Source of the DNA: Spirodela intermedia
Lineage: Eukaryota; Streptophyta; Magnoliopsida; Alismatales; Araceae
Reading direction: 5' to 3'
Length of the DNA: 64,000 nucleotides
NCBI GenBank assembly: GCA_902729315.2
Contig: LR746274.1
Span: 6,631,037-6,695,036 of the forward strand
A model generated the notes under the pieces. That model was not told where the DNA came from. It saw only the letters and a list, made by a program, of their open reading frames with translations, and did no database searches. Shown in pieces: positions 45,201 to 58,896 of the stretch. Numbering within the stretch: the first letter of the stretch is position 1; each line of letters begins with the position of its first letter. The translations under genes and the position numbers were made by a program.

Positions 45201-45990
45201 CCGATCCGAGCCAAAGATTCTCCAAGCATGGAAAATGAAAATGAGGAAATCTCACAAACCATCGAGGGAGGCACCGACCAGCGAGCACTTATCCGAGGAG
45301 GCAGCATTCTTATCTAGTCCAGAATTAAGGGGTATGACCATCTGGGGGATCTCCAGAGAGGAAAAGCGGCTGTGAGGACAGCAAGAAGGAATCAATGGGA
45401 AGAGAAGAGCAAAAGACGGAGGGGCCCCGGCGCAAGGAGAGTTAATTTCACTCTAACGTGTTGGAAACACCTTTCTTTCGCCCCTTTTGAGATGCTGTCG
45501 CAGTTCGGACAGGACCCCTCCACGGGCAAAAGGCGTTGGGTAGTAATGCCGTATTTGGCGGATGTGAGGCTCATCCGCAGCAAATCTAGCAAGTCGCTGC
45601 TGACGGATGCTTACGTTCGGACAACGGGGTACCGAATTGGGAGCCTAGGTAGATGAGGAACGGAGATGATCGGAATCGGCCGGCGCGACGGGAATCACCA
45701 ACAGTCGTATCCGGCTTGCCATAGAGGGGGGGCAGGAGAAGAGGCTCCACAGTCACTGCCGCCGCAAGACCGGAACTATACAAGAGAAGATGGAAGCTTA
45801 ACGGCGAGGGAGGGAAGAGCGGGGGCCGTACAGTGCTCATGTCGGATCTGGACGCCGCGGGGATGGACCTCCTGGAGGCAGAGAGCTGGATGCGAGCGCA
45901 GATGAGCCGGGTGCAGACAAACACGATGAACATGGTGCTCACCGCGAAGCCGACCACCGTCGTCACCAGATTGACCCCCGACGCGATCAT
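42228..45990 (-). CDS. ATL-type RING-H2 E3 ubiquitin ligase
   Basis: Three exons join in phase: 45990-45832, 45098-45001 and 42564-42228, giving 197 residues. The start is ATG 45990 ([11 protein letters not shown]); the frame upstream to 46002 has no ATG. Residues about 6-30 are one hydrophobic membrane segment ([15 protein letters not shown]). A linker with [18 protein letters not shown] corresponds to the GLD-like block of ATL proteins. Residues about 87-128 are the RING-H2 finger: [35 protein letters not shown], with all eight ligands and the conserved Pro and Trp. The tail is Pro-rich. ATL proteins are membrane-anchored ligases often tied to stress or defence; the substrate here is unknown. 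Intron 2 is 2.4 kb and contains no other gene I recognise. Confidence 0.9.
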
Positions 45991-46962
45991 CACTTCTCCC
46001 ACCCTACTACGCCTAACTGGTGCAAATCAAGAGAAGCAGAGGACAATTCCCGGAGACAAAAGAGGGGGAGAAGAAGCAATCGAGAGAATCATCTACTACC
46101 ACCACCAGGCGCCGCCCAGGATTCCCCTAACAGACCAGACACTCCGCCACACAGCTCATTCCCGAGCCCCCCATCTCCTTCCACTCGCATGCCCCGGCCC
46201 CTCTCTCCTCCACCACCGAGAAAAAAACCCGGCAAAGACCCCGAAAGCGTGGGTGCAGAGAGCAGAAGAAAGGGAGTAGTAGTGTGGGTAGAAGGCGCCG
46301 CCTCCCCTGGGGCTGAGTTTAGTGTTTCTCTGTCCGAGTCTCTCGCTCTCTATGTGTGTCCCCCCACTTCCCTCCTCACCCCCGCCCAGTTTCACTCCCC
46401 TGCCCTGTCCCTCCCCACCCCTTGCGGAGGCTTCCCCGTCGGTCTTCACTAGCTCACTCCCGCACTCCACCGGGGATGCCGCTAATAAACTAGAAAGAAA
46501 AGAATAAAGAAATCGGGAGCTATTTTTACCCTAAAATTGAAGATGCCGCAGCCGTCTGTGTCCGTATCGCTGATCATCCTCCCCGTCCGAGAGGGTGGAA
46601 AATAGGGACCAACAGTCGGACCAACGGCGACGTCTCTGAATCGTCACATGGCGGTAGGCCGCCTCCGCCGCCCTTACCACGGTATTCTTCTTCCTGCTCC
46701 CGTTGACTTTGGCCATCCCGGCCGTCTGCGGATAATGAACGGTCCGCCACCTACTACAATCGGGTACGCGACCCTTGATTTTTATTTCCTAGGGCCGTGC
46801 GAAGAAGAAGCATTATTATTCATCTCATTCGCAGCAAAATGGGGCTAAACGTCATCAGCTCAACGCCGACACTGATGGAGACAGGGAGAGAGAGAGAGAG
46901 AGAGAGAGAGTCGATGAGCCGAAGGCATATGGTGGCGGCGGGCAGCTGGGTCGACACGAAAA
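45991..46962. other. Region between the RING-H2 promoter and the LST8 3' end
   Basis: On the RING-H2 side this is CT-rich on the plus strand (about 46320-46450) and probably contains the 5' UTR and promoter. A (GA)n run at 46886-46910 sits just beyond the LST8 stop. No gene is recognised. Confidence 0.5.
46886..46910 (+). repeat. (GA)n microsatellite in the 3' flank of LST8
   Basis: An uninterrupted GA run. Confidence 0.9.
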
Positions 46963-49418
46963 TCAAGCGGTGGAAGGAGCCTCGGCGCCGTCGTGGAGGG
47001 CGCAACAGACGGTGGGCTTCTGGCCTTGGTACACTCGAATGGCCTCCCCGGTCGACACGCTCCACAGCCTCGCCGTCGCGTCCGAGGATGCTGAATTTTA
47101 TTTTTTTGGTTTTTTCAGGAATCAAGATGCGCATATAACACAGTGAGTGAGGAGCTGCCGATGATATGTGAAAGCCCGGCCATCGCACCTGTTATCAGAT
47201 AGGCACCGTCGACGGAGAAGATGCAGTCCCACACCCAGCGCTGATGCCCTGAGTGCGAAGCACATAGATAAAGAACCAGCCCTCTCTCTCTCTCTCTCTC
47301 TCTCGCTTGATGAGGGATCCGAGGACTTACCCACGAGGGTTCTCTCCAAGGTGAAGCCGTCGACGTTCCATATCTTGACGGTGTGGTCGGAGGACGCCGT
47401 GGCCAGGTACCTGGGGGGGACAACACGGAGGGAGGAGCATCAAGTCCAGCCAGAGCGCGGGAGCAAGGGAGGAATGGGGCACTCCCACAGACAGGAAGGA
47501 GAGGGAGGGAGGGAGGGAGATGTGGGCGAGGAACTGTGCTGTTCCTCAAGCAGGTCAACGCTGAATAATTGATGGTTTTGACCTGTGGGGGTCGCAGAAC
47601 TCCGGCGAGAGCAGGCATTTGAGGATGTACCCGTCGTGCGCCTGCAGCTTGTGGAGGGGCTCGAAGTAGGTCATCGCCTGCGAACAGCGGGCTGTCACAA
47701 ACGCTTCCATCGCTAACAATGTCCGCTAGATCCACGCCGCAAAATGTGAAACTTTTCTCGTTACCTGGGCTCCTCGCCGCAGCCTCCAGACGTAGCAAGT
47801 GCCGCGATTATTCGCGGCGACCACCAGGCTGCCGTCCCACATGACGGAGAGCGATCTCACGGCGGTGTCGACCTCCGGCACCTGCGTTTAAGTCCGTCCA
47901 TAAGGATGAAATGTCGCGGCTACAGTGTCCCAGAAGCTACCGATTCAGACAGAAGGAGATGACTGACGAGTCATTCATTAAATAGAATGGAGAGAGGGGG
48001 AGAGAGAGAGAGAGAGAGAGAGCTAGAGGCACTGACCAACTCGCAGCTGCACGAATTGGCGGTCAGGTCCCACACCCGTATGTTCCCGTTCTGATCGCCA
48101 GATATGAGCTCTGTCTGCGAAAGACGCCACACCATGAAAATCTGGCGCTGCCCAGGCGGCAGGTTTTTGCCTCCACAGCGAACACCACGACTCGCAGGCG
48201 TCGCAAGAAAGGAGGAACCGGCGGGAACCAAAGGCTGACCTGGTTCGGATGTAAGACGACGGTGTTGACCGCTGCACGGCTTTCGTACTCTCTCTGACAG
48301 CCCGGAGCCCTGGGGCGAAGCCAAATGGAGCAGAAAAATGAAAGCCACACGAGATTCAAATTAAATACAGTAGCGCGCACGCGTTTCGTCATCGTGAGGG
48401 TATCACTCGTCTGAGCGCCCCCAAGTTTTTTTCTCATTCGGTAACATGTCCAGGGAGGGGAAAAAACAAAAGGTTTTCGATACTATAATGTTTGCCAGCA
48501 AAGCTCAGAAAATGACGTCCGGAAGCAGCGGATGTTCACAAAACGCAACGTCCTTGTCAGGATTGACGAAGGCTCGCCGCCTGGTAGGAATTGGGTCGAC
48601 ACCTAAGGGTGGGGGGGGGGGGTCGGGATCAGTCGAGTTTACCGGGGATGACCAAAGAGGAGAGAACCCGTGATGAAAGAAAGATAGGAGCTTGATTCAC
48701 GTACAGAAAAATGGTCTCGGGGAAATCAGTTTCTGAGAAACATTTTGGGTAAGTTAGCGTCCTTTGGCGCTGCTCTAAGGCACGTATTTTGGGAGGAGAA
48801 GTGTCCAAGAGAGGCAGGCGACCGTCGTACCTCAGGTCCCAGATCTTGATGGTGCCATCTTCAGAACCGGAGTACATCCAATTCCCGTCGCATTGGAATC
48901 CCACTGCCATCACATTGCCGGCGTGGGATTCATAGGTTATCACCTTCCAGCAGAGGAGGATATGGAATTGTTCAGATCTGGGGAACGAAAGAGGGAAAAC
49001 GGATGGGAACCTCACATTCGGCGGAAGCTTACCGGTTCGGCTCTGTTGGAGTTGACTTCAAAGAGCTTGATGTGAGGATTCCCAGCGGCCGCTAAGTACT
49101 GCTTGTCGGGGGTTATCTCGAGCCTGTTAACTTGCTGCACGTGTGGTTTGGTTGATCATGTTAGGAGGAATTATTCCGATGGTGGTAGAGCATACTGGAG
49201 ATAGAGCCCGATTAGCGGAACACGCCATCCCCAGTCAAAGAATGTCGAACAGAGGAATGGCACAAACGCCAGAGCAAGGATTGACAATTTAAGAAAGAAG
49301 AACTCACAGAATCCGGGTACTGGAGAGTGCGATAGCAGCGCCCACTTTTTGCCTCCCAAAACCTAATCATGTGATCATATGCTGCTGTTGCTAGAATCAC
49401 CGAAGGTTGGCCGCTCAT
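46963..49418 (-). CDS. LST8: LST8, WD40 subunit of the TOR kinase complex
   Basis: LST8 is a seven-bladed WD40 propeller that binds and stabilises the TOR kinase domain in nutrient and growth signalling. Ten coding exons join with consistent phases: 49418-49308, 49134-49033, 48943-48831, 48309-48240, 48114-48037, 47881-47765, 47677-47583, 47410-47331, 47248-47189 and 47090-46963. The product is 317 residues, near the roughly 305 of other plant LST8 proteins. Recognisable family blocks are [118 protein letters not shown] and [12 protein letters not shown]. Exon 7 has PEFCDPHR, where other plant versions have a form like PANK, a small local change. An acceptor-like TTACAG at about 49440 suggests a 5' UTR intron. 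Confidence 0.96.
47281..47304 (+). repeat. (CT)n microsatellite in an LST8 intron
   Basis: An uninterrupted CT run fills nearly a third of the 82-nt intron between LST8 exons 8 and 9. Confidence 0.9.
48000..48022 (+). repeat. (GA)n microsatellite in an LST8 intron
   Basis: An uninterrupted GA run between LST8 exons 5 and 6, reading as CT on the gene strand. Confidence 0.9.
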
Positions 49419-52400
49419 GTCGACGACGCTTTGCTGTAATGTAGGGACGACCCATGGAAAATAAGACTAAGACTAGAAACATTGGAGAGAGACAGAGAGA
49501 CATCTAGGCCATCCAATAAGACATAAATCAACCAGTCATCGAGACCAATGTATAGGCAGCAATCAACTCTACCCTTTTATGTCACTTGGCAGCCGAAATG
49601 GACAGGGGAAATTTTGAGTTTTAAAGCATTCACAATGGCTGAGTTTATGGACTTCACTTGGCCTATAATGATTGAGAACAGACATAACACAACAACTGGG
49701 AAATGAAGCAATCCAAAATGTGAAATTGTGACAATGATCCTTATGTATCTCCATGTCAAGCCAATGCACTAAAATGGGCGGCTGTTGGCACACTGTAATC
49801 TGACAGAATAATAAGGTCTCGCCTTCCACGAAACCAGAAAACATAGCTGAACCATATCAATAATTACATAAGGTATTAAGGTATCAAACTTTCCACTAAA
49901 GTTTATTGACTAGTCGTTTTAGTCATCCATTAGCATAACAAACTTCTAATTGAAGGAAGCCTATAACTAATGGAGACAGACAATAAGAATCCATGCCAAA
50001 GCAATCCAAAATCACAGAAACCACCGCAGCTCTGTCATTGGGCAGATTATGGCCCCTTCTGCGCCTCTGTGAAATGGTGATGAATGTCTAAAGCACAGCT
50101 AATGACTAACCACCAACCTATTCCTGGCAAGGTACAGGCCACATCGACCAAGCTTCGATGTTGAAATTGCTAAGTTGACTGGAACACACATGATGACAGA
50201 TTTACCAACCTATTCCTCATTCCATTGTGCCATGAAACAAAGAAACGACAAAGAACAACGATTTTCAGGCGGTTCCCTAATCGAAGAAAGGAGGAAACAT
50301 CTGAAATCTGAGTCGATCCATCCTAAAAATCATCTGACACCTGCCAACCGGTTGTCACTGGTGATAGAGACTGCACCAGGTCATTCCACTCCATCATGTA
50401 TCATCTACGTACTTCGCGTGCAGAGCTTCAAATTCCTTTTTTCACATTCGAGCAATTATTCATATCACAACGTGAAATCGTCTGAGTTCAAGCTGTGTTA
50501 CCCGCATGGGCCTACTTCTGGTTCCCACATCGAAAGGACCCTTGGGAAAGGAGCTCAATGAGAATAAACACAATGACTGAAGGCGCCTATTGCACAGGGG
50601 ATCATGGCTACACGATGAGAAAAACTGGAAGCCTCCCCATGCCCATAAACATCAATACCAAGATCGGCATGCGTAATGTCTCCCCTCCTGAATCCTGTAG
50701 AAAGATCAGGAATGCGGTCTGACAAAGGAAATGCCGTCTGTGCTTAAATGCTGGGAAAAAGAAACCATTCTTAATCAACTTTTTAAAAGGCTTAATCTGT
50801 AGTCTCATATTCACTTGACGTCACCCAATGTGAGAGATCCCTTCTCACTGTCAGGACCTTACGCAGTCTTCATCTCCACTGGTGTTCCCAGGGGAAACTT
50901 GAACCAATTTGTTTGGGTTACTGCTGCCAAACAATATTGACAGTTCTGTTCTGTTCTGTTCTGGGGAGAAAATGGGCAGAAACTTCATCCTGTTCTGTTT
51001 TCCGGCCCTCCTCTGGCAAAGTGTCTAGACGAGGCTTCAGTAGAAGCGTGGTATGCCAATGACTTCAAAGCAACAGCACTACGGCCAGGTGTGGCCTAAG
51101 TCAATGCATAATGAACGTCTCAGGTCAACGAATGTCTATTTAAGATAATCCGATACAACGGTGCTTTCAAATGCAGACACCGAGGATCGCATAGGTTGCT
51201 GCTGGGTCTCGGACAGAATGGGGATATAAAATCCCCTTCTCTTCTTTCAGAGGGCACCGAGGATTTTTATTTTTGTTTGTTGAGATTCTTGTATCATCTC
51301 TAAAGTGGTCGTGAAAATTCTGAGTTACCGTTCCGACAAGAGAACCTAAAAAAGCTCTCAACCCAAACTGTCTGATCCGACCAGGTACGCGGCCTCGCAT
51401 CTATTCCTCCGAACATTGATCATCCCATCCTCCGAGGACCGTCCCGGGCGTCTCTGCCCAGGCCATTATTTTCCAGAATGTAAGAACGAAAAGCCGGCAT
51501 ACGAAGCCGCGGACAAGGAAAAGAGAGAGAGAAGCATATGATGGGTAAGACTCACCCGTTTTCCCTCGCCTCTCTTGTGGTCGGCCTACCTAAAATTTCA
51601 TCCCTTTGTCGCATACGCCCTACATGAGCACAAACGGATAATATCTCGTTCAGGTCGGTAGATTCCAGAAAGGGCAGATATACGAGGAGATTGGATGCTA
51701 GGGAAGATCTGTGGTGGGTGGGGGTATAGGCGAGGGTGAGAGAGAGAGAGAGAGAGATAGAGAGACGAGGGCGGGGCGGAAGTTGGAGACCATTGGGTTG
51801 ACGCAGCGGGGGGTGCCTCTTCGCGGATGGCTTGACGACGGATCTCGCCTCACGGCGTCGGAGCGCTCGCCCCTGCCGCGGGAGGATGGGGGATCATGGA
51901 CTACCAAATTTTCGGCGACGGTCAGGGGTGAGGGCATACGGGTGCAATCTTTATGCCCTAACGGTCTTCTTTTTATCTGAAGATCAATTACCTCTTGCTC
52001 ATACCCGTTCGTCGCCTCATACGCCGCTGGAATTGTGAATAATATTTTTCCATGATGACCTCCTGTCTGCACAAATTATGCAACAAGATCTTAATATTTC
52101 GTTTCCCAACTTGCTCTCACTGTTACAGAATGTGGTGCCATCACTTTACCAATAATCTTATTTCTTTGAAGAAACCAGTTGCTCTTAATATTACAACCAA
52201 AAATGCGAGTAAAAATGCTTGCTTTATCGACGGATAGTTTCCGATAGCTGATTATTTTCCGAAGAGTCGTCACGGGTGTATTGGGAAGGCATATTTCTCC
52301 TCCTTTCTTTTAGGTCGGGGTTGGGGAGGAGGGATGATGGATGCCCTCTCAACCCTCTTCTGTACATGAAACGACGGCAACTCGTCGAATGACGACTCCT

Positions 52401-52644
52401 CAAGCGTTTTAGTAGAGCATCCGGCGTTTCGTTTCGAGGCAATCGGGACATGTTGAAGAATGCGCTCGGTGCAAAATTAGGCTCCATGGGTAGAAACCTA
52501 CGCTGCGCCTAGTTTCACAAACGTCCTACTTTTGTCATCGCTTGAAGCGGGTCATGAAGTGGGTCGTCGACGTCATGAAGCGTTGTTGTCAATGTCAACT
52601 GCATGAAAACAACTTCGCAATGCATGATTGATTTGAAATTGCCG

Positions 52645-52645
<1 letters not shown>
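49419..52645 (-). promoter_or_regulatory. Upstream region of LST8
   Basis: This probably holds the LST8 5' UTR, possibly with an intron whose acceptor is at about 49440, and the promoter. A GTTCT pentanucleotide run lies at about 50944-50964 and a GA run at about 51739-51758. No other gene is recognised; frames of up to 128 codons here lack any domain. Confidence 0.4.

Positions 52646-52649
<4 letters not shown>

Positions 52650-52682
<33 letters not shown>
52650..52682. repeat. (TA)n microsatellite
   Basis: About 16 uninterrupted TA units, marking the passage into AT-rich DNA. Confidence 0.95.
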
Positions 52683-52685
<3 letters not shown>

Positions 52686-55600
52686 AACAAGAGGATCTTA
52701 AATGTGTTGGTGGTATGAGCCAAATTAATCTTGAGCGGCACATCCAGAAACGTACAATTCCTTCCATTTCTCTCCCTTGCGCTTACCGAAAAGAATGAAC
52801 ATCTCTAGTAATATAGAGCTCAGTAACCGCCATTCGAACCGGTTTTAATAATGCTTCTAGATCAATCTTCAGTAAGATACCCTTGAGCAAACAAAAAAAA
52901 AGAACAAAAAAAAAAGGTACCCTTCTGAGCACGAACATATCTCGGGTCATAATCATTCTCCTTGCCTACGCTGTGTCACTCATTGGATTTATTTCTGGGC
53001 CTACGTGTTGGAGAAACCTTTTCAAGTATTGGGCCCGACATAATAACATATTATGGATGTATTGCACACTGGATCTGCTTTGATCATAGGTTCGGATCTA
53101 GGCAACGAGTGAACTAGCAGAAGTTAAATGGTTCGTGGACCTTACCGTGTAGATCGGATCCGGAGCCTAACAGCTAGGGGAGTATCCAATGGATCGTCTG
53201 CATCACGAACAAGCAAAGTCAGGTTGCGCAAGTGAACAAGAGGACGAATTTGTCTGTTAAACGGTGAGAATCCGACACGAAGATTAAACTTCAAGTTAGA
53301 CGGGCAAATGGGCAATCGGATCTACCAGTTATGCTGCTGAATGTCCATGACTGACATGAAATCAGTGAATATCCATCCGTTATGAGAGAGCTTCTTCTGC
53401 CACAATAAGCCTGACAGCATGTATAGAGGCTGCAGGAGAACAAAAAGACGTAGAGAGAAGAAAGAGAGCGACCATAAAAAACTAAAACGAAAAATCTCAA
53501 TCTCTAGGAGGATCAATCCAGCTCTAGGATTACTAGAGAAGAGTACAACTCCCAAGCTCAAAGGAATCTGCAGGCCTTAATGACCAAAACTTACACACCA
53601 ATCCATTCAGAAAAAAGAAGATATCAATAAGCGTGTAGAAGGTCAGCAATACTTTAGATTTATTGCGAGTCTATTGTTAGCCTCTTTAAAGTCTGAAAGT
53701 TAAAAAGGAAGTGAAGAGTTTCTCTTATTTAGGCTTCCTAGATTTAATCGAGATGAAGTTTTGCTCAACAAAAGATCAATCTATTGATGGATTTGCAAAG
53801 TCTTTAAGCTACCCAATTTTCCTCATGTTTCATGAATTATATGACATCCCCAACTTTACATCTAGGACAAATGTTAAAACTTGATGGCTTGCTTGAGAAA
53901 ATGGCAATAGTCGAAAGTTGATTTTTGGTGAAAGTGGGCTGACCCACTTGAGCTCTAGATTTTTTATTTTTTATTAACTGTTTTTATACCCCTTTCTGTC
54001 TCTTCCGCTATCCCCTATATAAAGACACTATTATTTGTTTAATCAACTCGGTAAAGTATTTTCTCTCCTCAATTTAGGGCTCACAAGTAGCCACCATGAT
54101 CCTCCTCTCTTCCTCTTCTCCTCAACTCATTCTCTATAATTTTTGGTACAACTTAATCATCAATCTAGGGTCTGATTCCTGCGAATACAAAACAAAATAT
54201 AGCACTTGACAATGTTGTAGGAGTTCCAGCTATAGGACCAATATTATTTCCAAAAGCAGGATGTGCACTAGACAACAAAAGGAGTTTAGGTGTACTTTGT
54301 AGGGAGGAGGAGATCTTGTGAACTAGTAGGAGTGTTCAGCTCCTTGATAATCACTTAGACTTTTTCTAAAAAGACATGGCCCAATAAATAGATCTAATCC
54401 ACTAGTTAGCATGGCATCAAACTCACTATATAACAAGGATCTAGAATAGACATCCACTAAACAAAGATTGAGTTAAGCTCTAAATATGTTTCTATTTAAA
54501 TATATAATAATGCAATAAACCTGGACATGTAGTAAAACTTTATATTTCATTGACTAAAGGAATTAAATTAGTTGGAATATTTGAACTCATATCATGTTAG
54601 GGCAATCATAAAGGGTTGAATTACATCAAAATTGTTGCATTAATGTCTTTGTAGGTTCACCAATCATTAGAGACCTATTAATTTTCCTATGAACTTTATA
54701 TGGAAGAACTTGATACAAAGCTTAAGGTTGTAGCAAAATTTAATAATGATCATGTTTTTTTTAACCATTGGAAATCTGTAACATTTATAGGTAAATCATG
54801 TAAAAAAATATTCTCAGATTTCTACAATCTTGCATTGAATGTCTATTTTTCTTAGAATAAACATAAATTTGAATGGCTAAGAAATCAAAATTATATGTCT
54901 ATTAGATGACTTGGGTATCCTTATGTAAAATTAATATGTGATCCCATTAAGATTTAATGCCTATATCCAAATCATAATAATATAAATCATTTTGTTAAAA
55001 ATCTAATATCATGAACACATAACTAGTTTTACTAGTGTTATCATAAGAGTGATTTAGTAATCAAAATGTATCCAAATCACCTCAAATAAAATATGATTAT
55101 CAAGTAGATGGATCACAATCTTGATATTTATAATCACAATTTTTTAAATTAAAAATATTTAAAGATGTTTTTCAATGTTTATTTGATAATATTTTGAAAA
55201 TCCTACATAATAAAATAAGTGGTCTAAATTCAATAGAATAATTTGATATTAAAATGATTTGAAAGTAATGATCTAACATCATGATTATCATGGCTTTATT
55301 AATAGCTTTTACCTACTAGTCCTATTAGATGAAAATACTAAATATATTTGATAATGGCTTTTATAAAAAGGTTCTTAAAGGTATTGCAATATTGCCTTTT
55401 GGTGGTTTCCAAATTAAGGATGCCTTCTTCGTATGATTCAACCCATGGAAGATAGAATTTTTTATCTGTTTCAAACTAGCAATAAGCATTTTCAATGCTC
55501 TTTGTAAATTCTTTACCCTTTTTCTTTTTCAGTTCAAGGATTGGGTTTAGTATGTCAAGTTCTATTTGGCAATGTTTCAAATCCTAGATTCGTTTGTTAT

Positions 55601-57832
55601 AATCCATTCGATATATGATGGAGGCAGGGTAATGAATAACAATGTTCATCAGGTAGGGACATTCTTGAGTGTTAAATGCCTTATGGTTGAAGTGAGAATC
55701 AAGTGGAGCTATATGGCATGCAGAATACCTTAAAATAGCTGATGATGAGGATGATGATGACTAAACCTGAGCCCAATAATAAAATGATGCTAATGATGGT
55801 AATCATTAACAATTATACTTAGGATTGCAACGAAAACCTATTGCATAGAATAATTATTGACCTTATACTTAGCATAAGGGAAACTTTGATAGAATAATTA
55901 TTGACCTATTATTGGTTTTTTGAACAACTTTGAATGATGAATTCAAAGTTGTGGCTCTACTATGTTAAAGACACATCTTGGTAATGAAGAATTTCTTGAT
56001 TGATTGACAGATGTTGAATGAAATTTGAGTTATATGGAGATTTATGTGGAGAAATAAGTAAAAATTGACCACTTTAAATTCCCCAATTAACACCATTTAA
56101 AAATCCCATGTAAACAAAAAAAACCAGATATGTAATCTTACTTATCAGATTGCAAACTCAATTTGTTCAATAATAAAGTATTTTATGAGATCATGAAATT
56201 TTTTGATACTTGTCATTATGATTGTGCTAAATTATCAATTAATGGGCAAAGAAGGCATGTGAGTTCTTCATTGTGGGATGTAGTTATTATTTGAGTGGAC
56301 AAAACTCATTAATTTTGATAGTGTGCGATCCTGCAGGGCTGTAATATCTTTTATATTCTCTTATTAATAGGGAAGACATAGTATTCTCTTATTGATCAAT
56401 AGAATGGAGAGTTAACCATAGAGTGTTTTCATTCAAGGGCCTTAGGTCTTATATGAGGAGGTTATTTATTTCACAATTATAAAAGGTGAAGCATTTTTAG
56501 GAGTCTATTTTCAGTTTTGTAATTTAATATTTTTTAATTTATTTTGCTGCAGTCTTCTGTCTTATTTACCCCTCTACTTCTTTAGTCTCCATTGTGCTTG
56601 TGACTAAGATGTTATGACAATTCATCTCTTGTGAATCACCATTCAACTCAGCCCCATTTCAGTCAGGTCATTGATGTTACTCTAGTCATTACTCTAGTCA
56701 TTGTTTTAAGAAGTACTACAATTTAAAATTTATTAAAACTAAATCTCTGAAAATTATGTTTTCAGTTATTTATAATACATAGTGGATTTGGGCCGATCTA
56801 CAAGAAAAACTTGGAATTATGTGATGGAGTATTTTCTATGAAATGTTTGGATGAGGCTAGAGATACAAAAAGGAATGAAAAGGAAAAGTAGACCTAAAAC
56901 CAATTTTAGATCTTTCCCGAACTCAAAATGAGAGGAAAAAAAAGGAAAAATGATACGAGAAATATTATAAATTTGTAACAAAAGACAGGTGAAAACACAT
57001 TTGCCAGTAGCTAGTTTGCTTACAGAACACAACCTATGTTCGAGAGGGCACCCTAGATTGTATTGACAATTGTAGAAAATACATAGTTAGTGTGTTGAAA
57101 TTCAGTGAGTATTGAAAATCTAACATAATCCACTATTTGCAGCATTCGTAAAGAAAAAGAAATACAGAACTAGTGTGAAGAAAGTAAAACATTTAATTCG
57201 AAGCCTGAGAGTGCAGCTGCTGTTGCTAATGTCGATAGTGTATTTTCATCATTGTCATTGCTACCGCCGGGCTCATCTCCTCCTTTGCCTGTCATGCAAA
57301 ATGGGAGTTTGGAGCCTCTATTGTTGTCATCACCACTGTTACTGTCGCTGTCATGAGTGCCACCACCGTCGTGCTCGGCCTTTTCTCTATCTGTCACACA
57401 GAATGGGACTCACCGCCACCGCCGATGTTGTCGCTGGTGTTATGGTGGTGGCTGTCATTGTCGTGATTGCATGTTCTTCTGCTCGTCACCCTCTTCTGTC
57501 TTCTCTCCACGAGCCCCAATTTCTGCTGATTGTGCGCACTTTCTGCCTTTTCTCTCTACTCTCTCTCCTTTTAAATACCCCCCATTAGAATGGGCCGGTA
57601 TGTGACCTAATAGTGGGCCGGCTGTAATTGGTATGCCATTCAACTCATTCAACACTTAAAAATTATAGAGAATTCATTTAAAATTTTAATTACCCTTCTT
57701 CTAACTTTCTTGCATGTAAATATAAATTTTCCATCTATTACAATACACAACATTGCATAAAAAAACCTTTTGATTCAATAGAATATTGATAGCACATGAA
57801 GAATGTGCTGGAATATCAATACATTTATATGA
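52683..57832. other. AT-rich gene-free region, probably old transposon sequence
   Basis: There is no convincing frame, splice pattern or domain. A TATATAAA box at 54016-54023, followed by a pyrimidine-rich leader, has the look of an LTR or promoter, but no partner repeat was found. Around 57200-57600 the sequence is GC-richer with triplet (GTC/CAC) low complexity that opens spurious frames on both strands. Confidence 0.5.
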
Positions 57833-58748
57833 TATTATTAAGGTGTTTTTTACATTAATAAATATGATTTTTAACATGTTTCAAGATATAGTAATATATT
57901 TAATTTTTCTTAGAATTTTATGAGATTAGTCTCCTCATACGCATTTGGATATTTAAATTATATTATTTTAGACATTGAATATACTTTTGTGATTTTTCTA
58001 ATCATTTTCCAGTGATTTAGGAATTTATGCCTCAGATTATAGCCACTTCATCAATGACTATAATACAGCAGCCCAACTCACAGGTGGGAAGAGGCAGCAA
58101 TTCAACAGGAGAAGGATCTGAGGGCTCACCAAAGAGCTCACAAGAAAGGAGTCCACTGATTCGATGAAGTATGGCAGTTTCTCGCACATGCGCAAGAGGT
58201 GTGCGAGCGAATGAGAGAGGAGAGAGAGGGAACACCACCCTATATTTTTCGGGAAAAACCTATGTCCCAAACAGCTTTTGATTAAGAATGTAGGTGTGTC
58301 AATCCGGAGCGCTCCTCATCTCACTTAAATGAGGTCTCTCCTGCTGATTCGAGTGAATTCCTCTTCCGAATGAAAGTAAGGAAGAAGGAGCAGTGACACT
58401 AGGTTAGCTTCGAGATGAAGCATGTTTCGTTTAGTTTAGATTATATTTTAGTTAGGAAGTAAAAAGTAAAAATTACAAATAGTTGAAGCCCTTCTTATGC
58501 AGGCCAGATCTGAAAAAATGTATTTGGGTTCATCGTTACACCTTCTTCTCTTTTTCCAATCCATGACCCCTCATTTTCTTTCCCATTCCATCATTCAATA
58601 AAATGGGCAATAAATAGTAACCCTCAAATTTCTTGAGGAGATGACCTGACTCTCTCTTATCTATGACAATTCCGTGAATCAAATTAAAACATAACTCATA
58701 ATATTTTTGATTAAGAAGATTAGGGACTAACAACACCTGTGGAAAATC
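57833..58748. repeat. Direct repeat of unknown origin, copy 1
   Basis: This matches 61291-61853 in order: TATTATTAAGGT...TTAATAAAT, CCTCATA.(G/A)CATTTGG, AAGAGGTG(T)GCGAG, GAGAGGGAACACC(A/G)C, GGGAAAAACCTATGTC, AAGGAGCAGTGACACTAGGT and CAACACCT(G/A)T. Copy 1 is longer because of an internal stretch at about 58400-58600 that copy 2 lacks. No coding capacity is evident. Confidence 0.75.
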
Positions 58749-58896
58749 TTACTCATCAAATGGAACTGGTTTTTTGACATTATTAGTGCCGATCATTCTA
58801 TGTATTTTATTTTTAATGAAGATGCTTTTAGTTTCTTGACTTTTATCTTCAAAAAATGATAATTGTAAGCTTTCACAAGTTTTGTTACAGAGATAT

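Noticed and set aside
45833-46279. 148-codon plus-strand frame over RING-H2 exon 1
   Set aside because: It is antisense to the membrane-segment exon of the RING-H2 gene and its 5' UTR; no domain.
57170-57605. Overlapping frames on both strands with Asp/Gly-rich or Cys/His-rich products
   Set aside because: They derive from triplet low-complexity sequence; regular Cys/His spacing is due to the repeat and no finger pattern is conserved.
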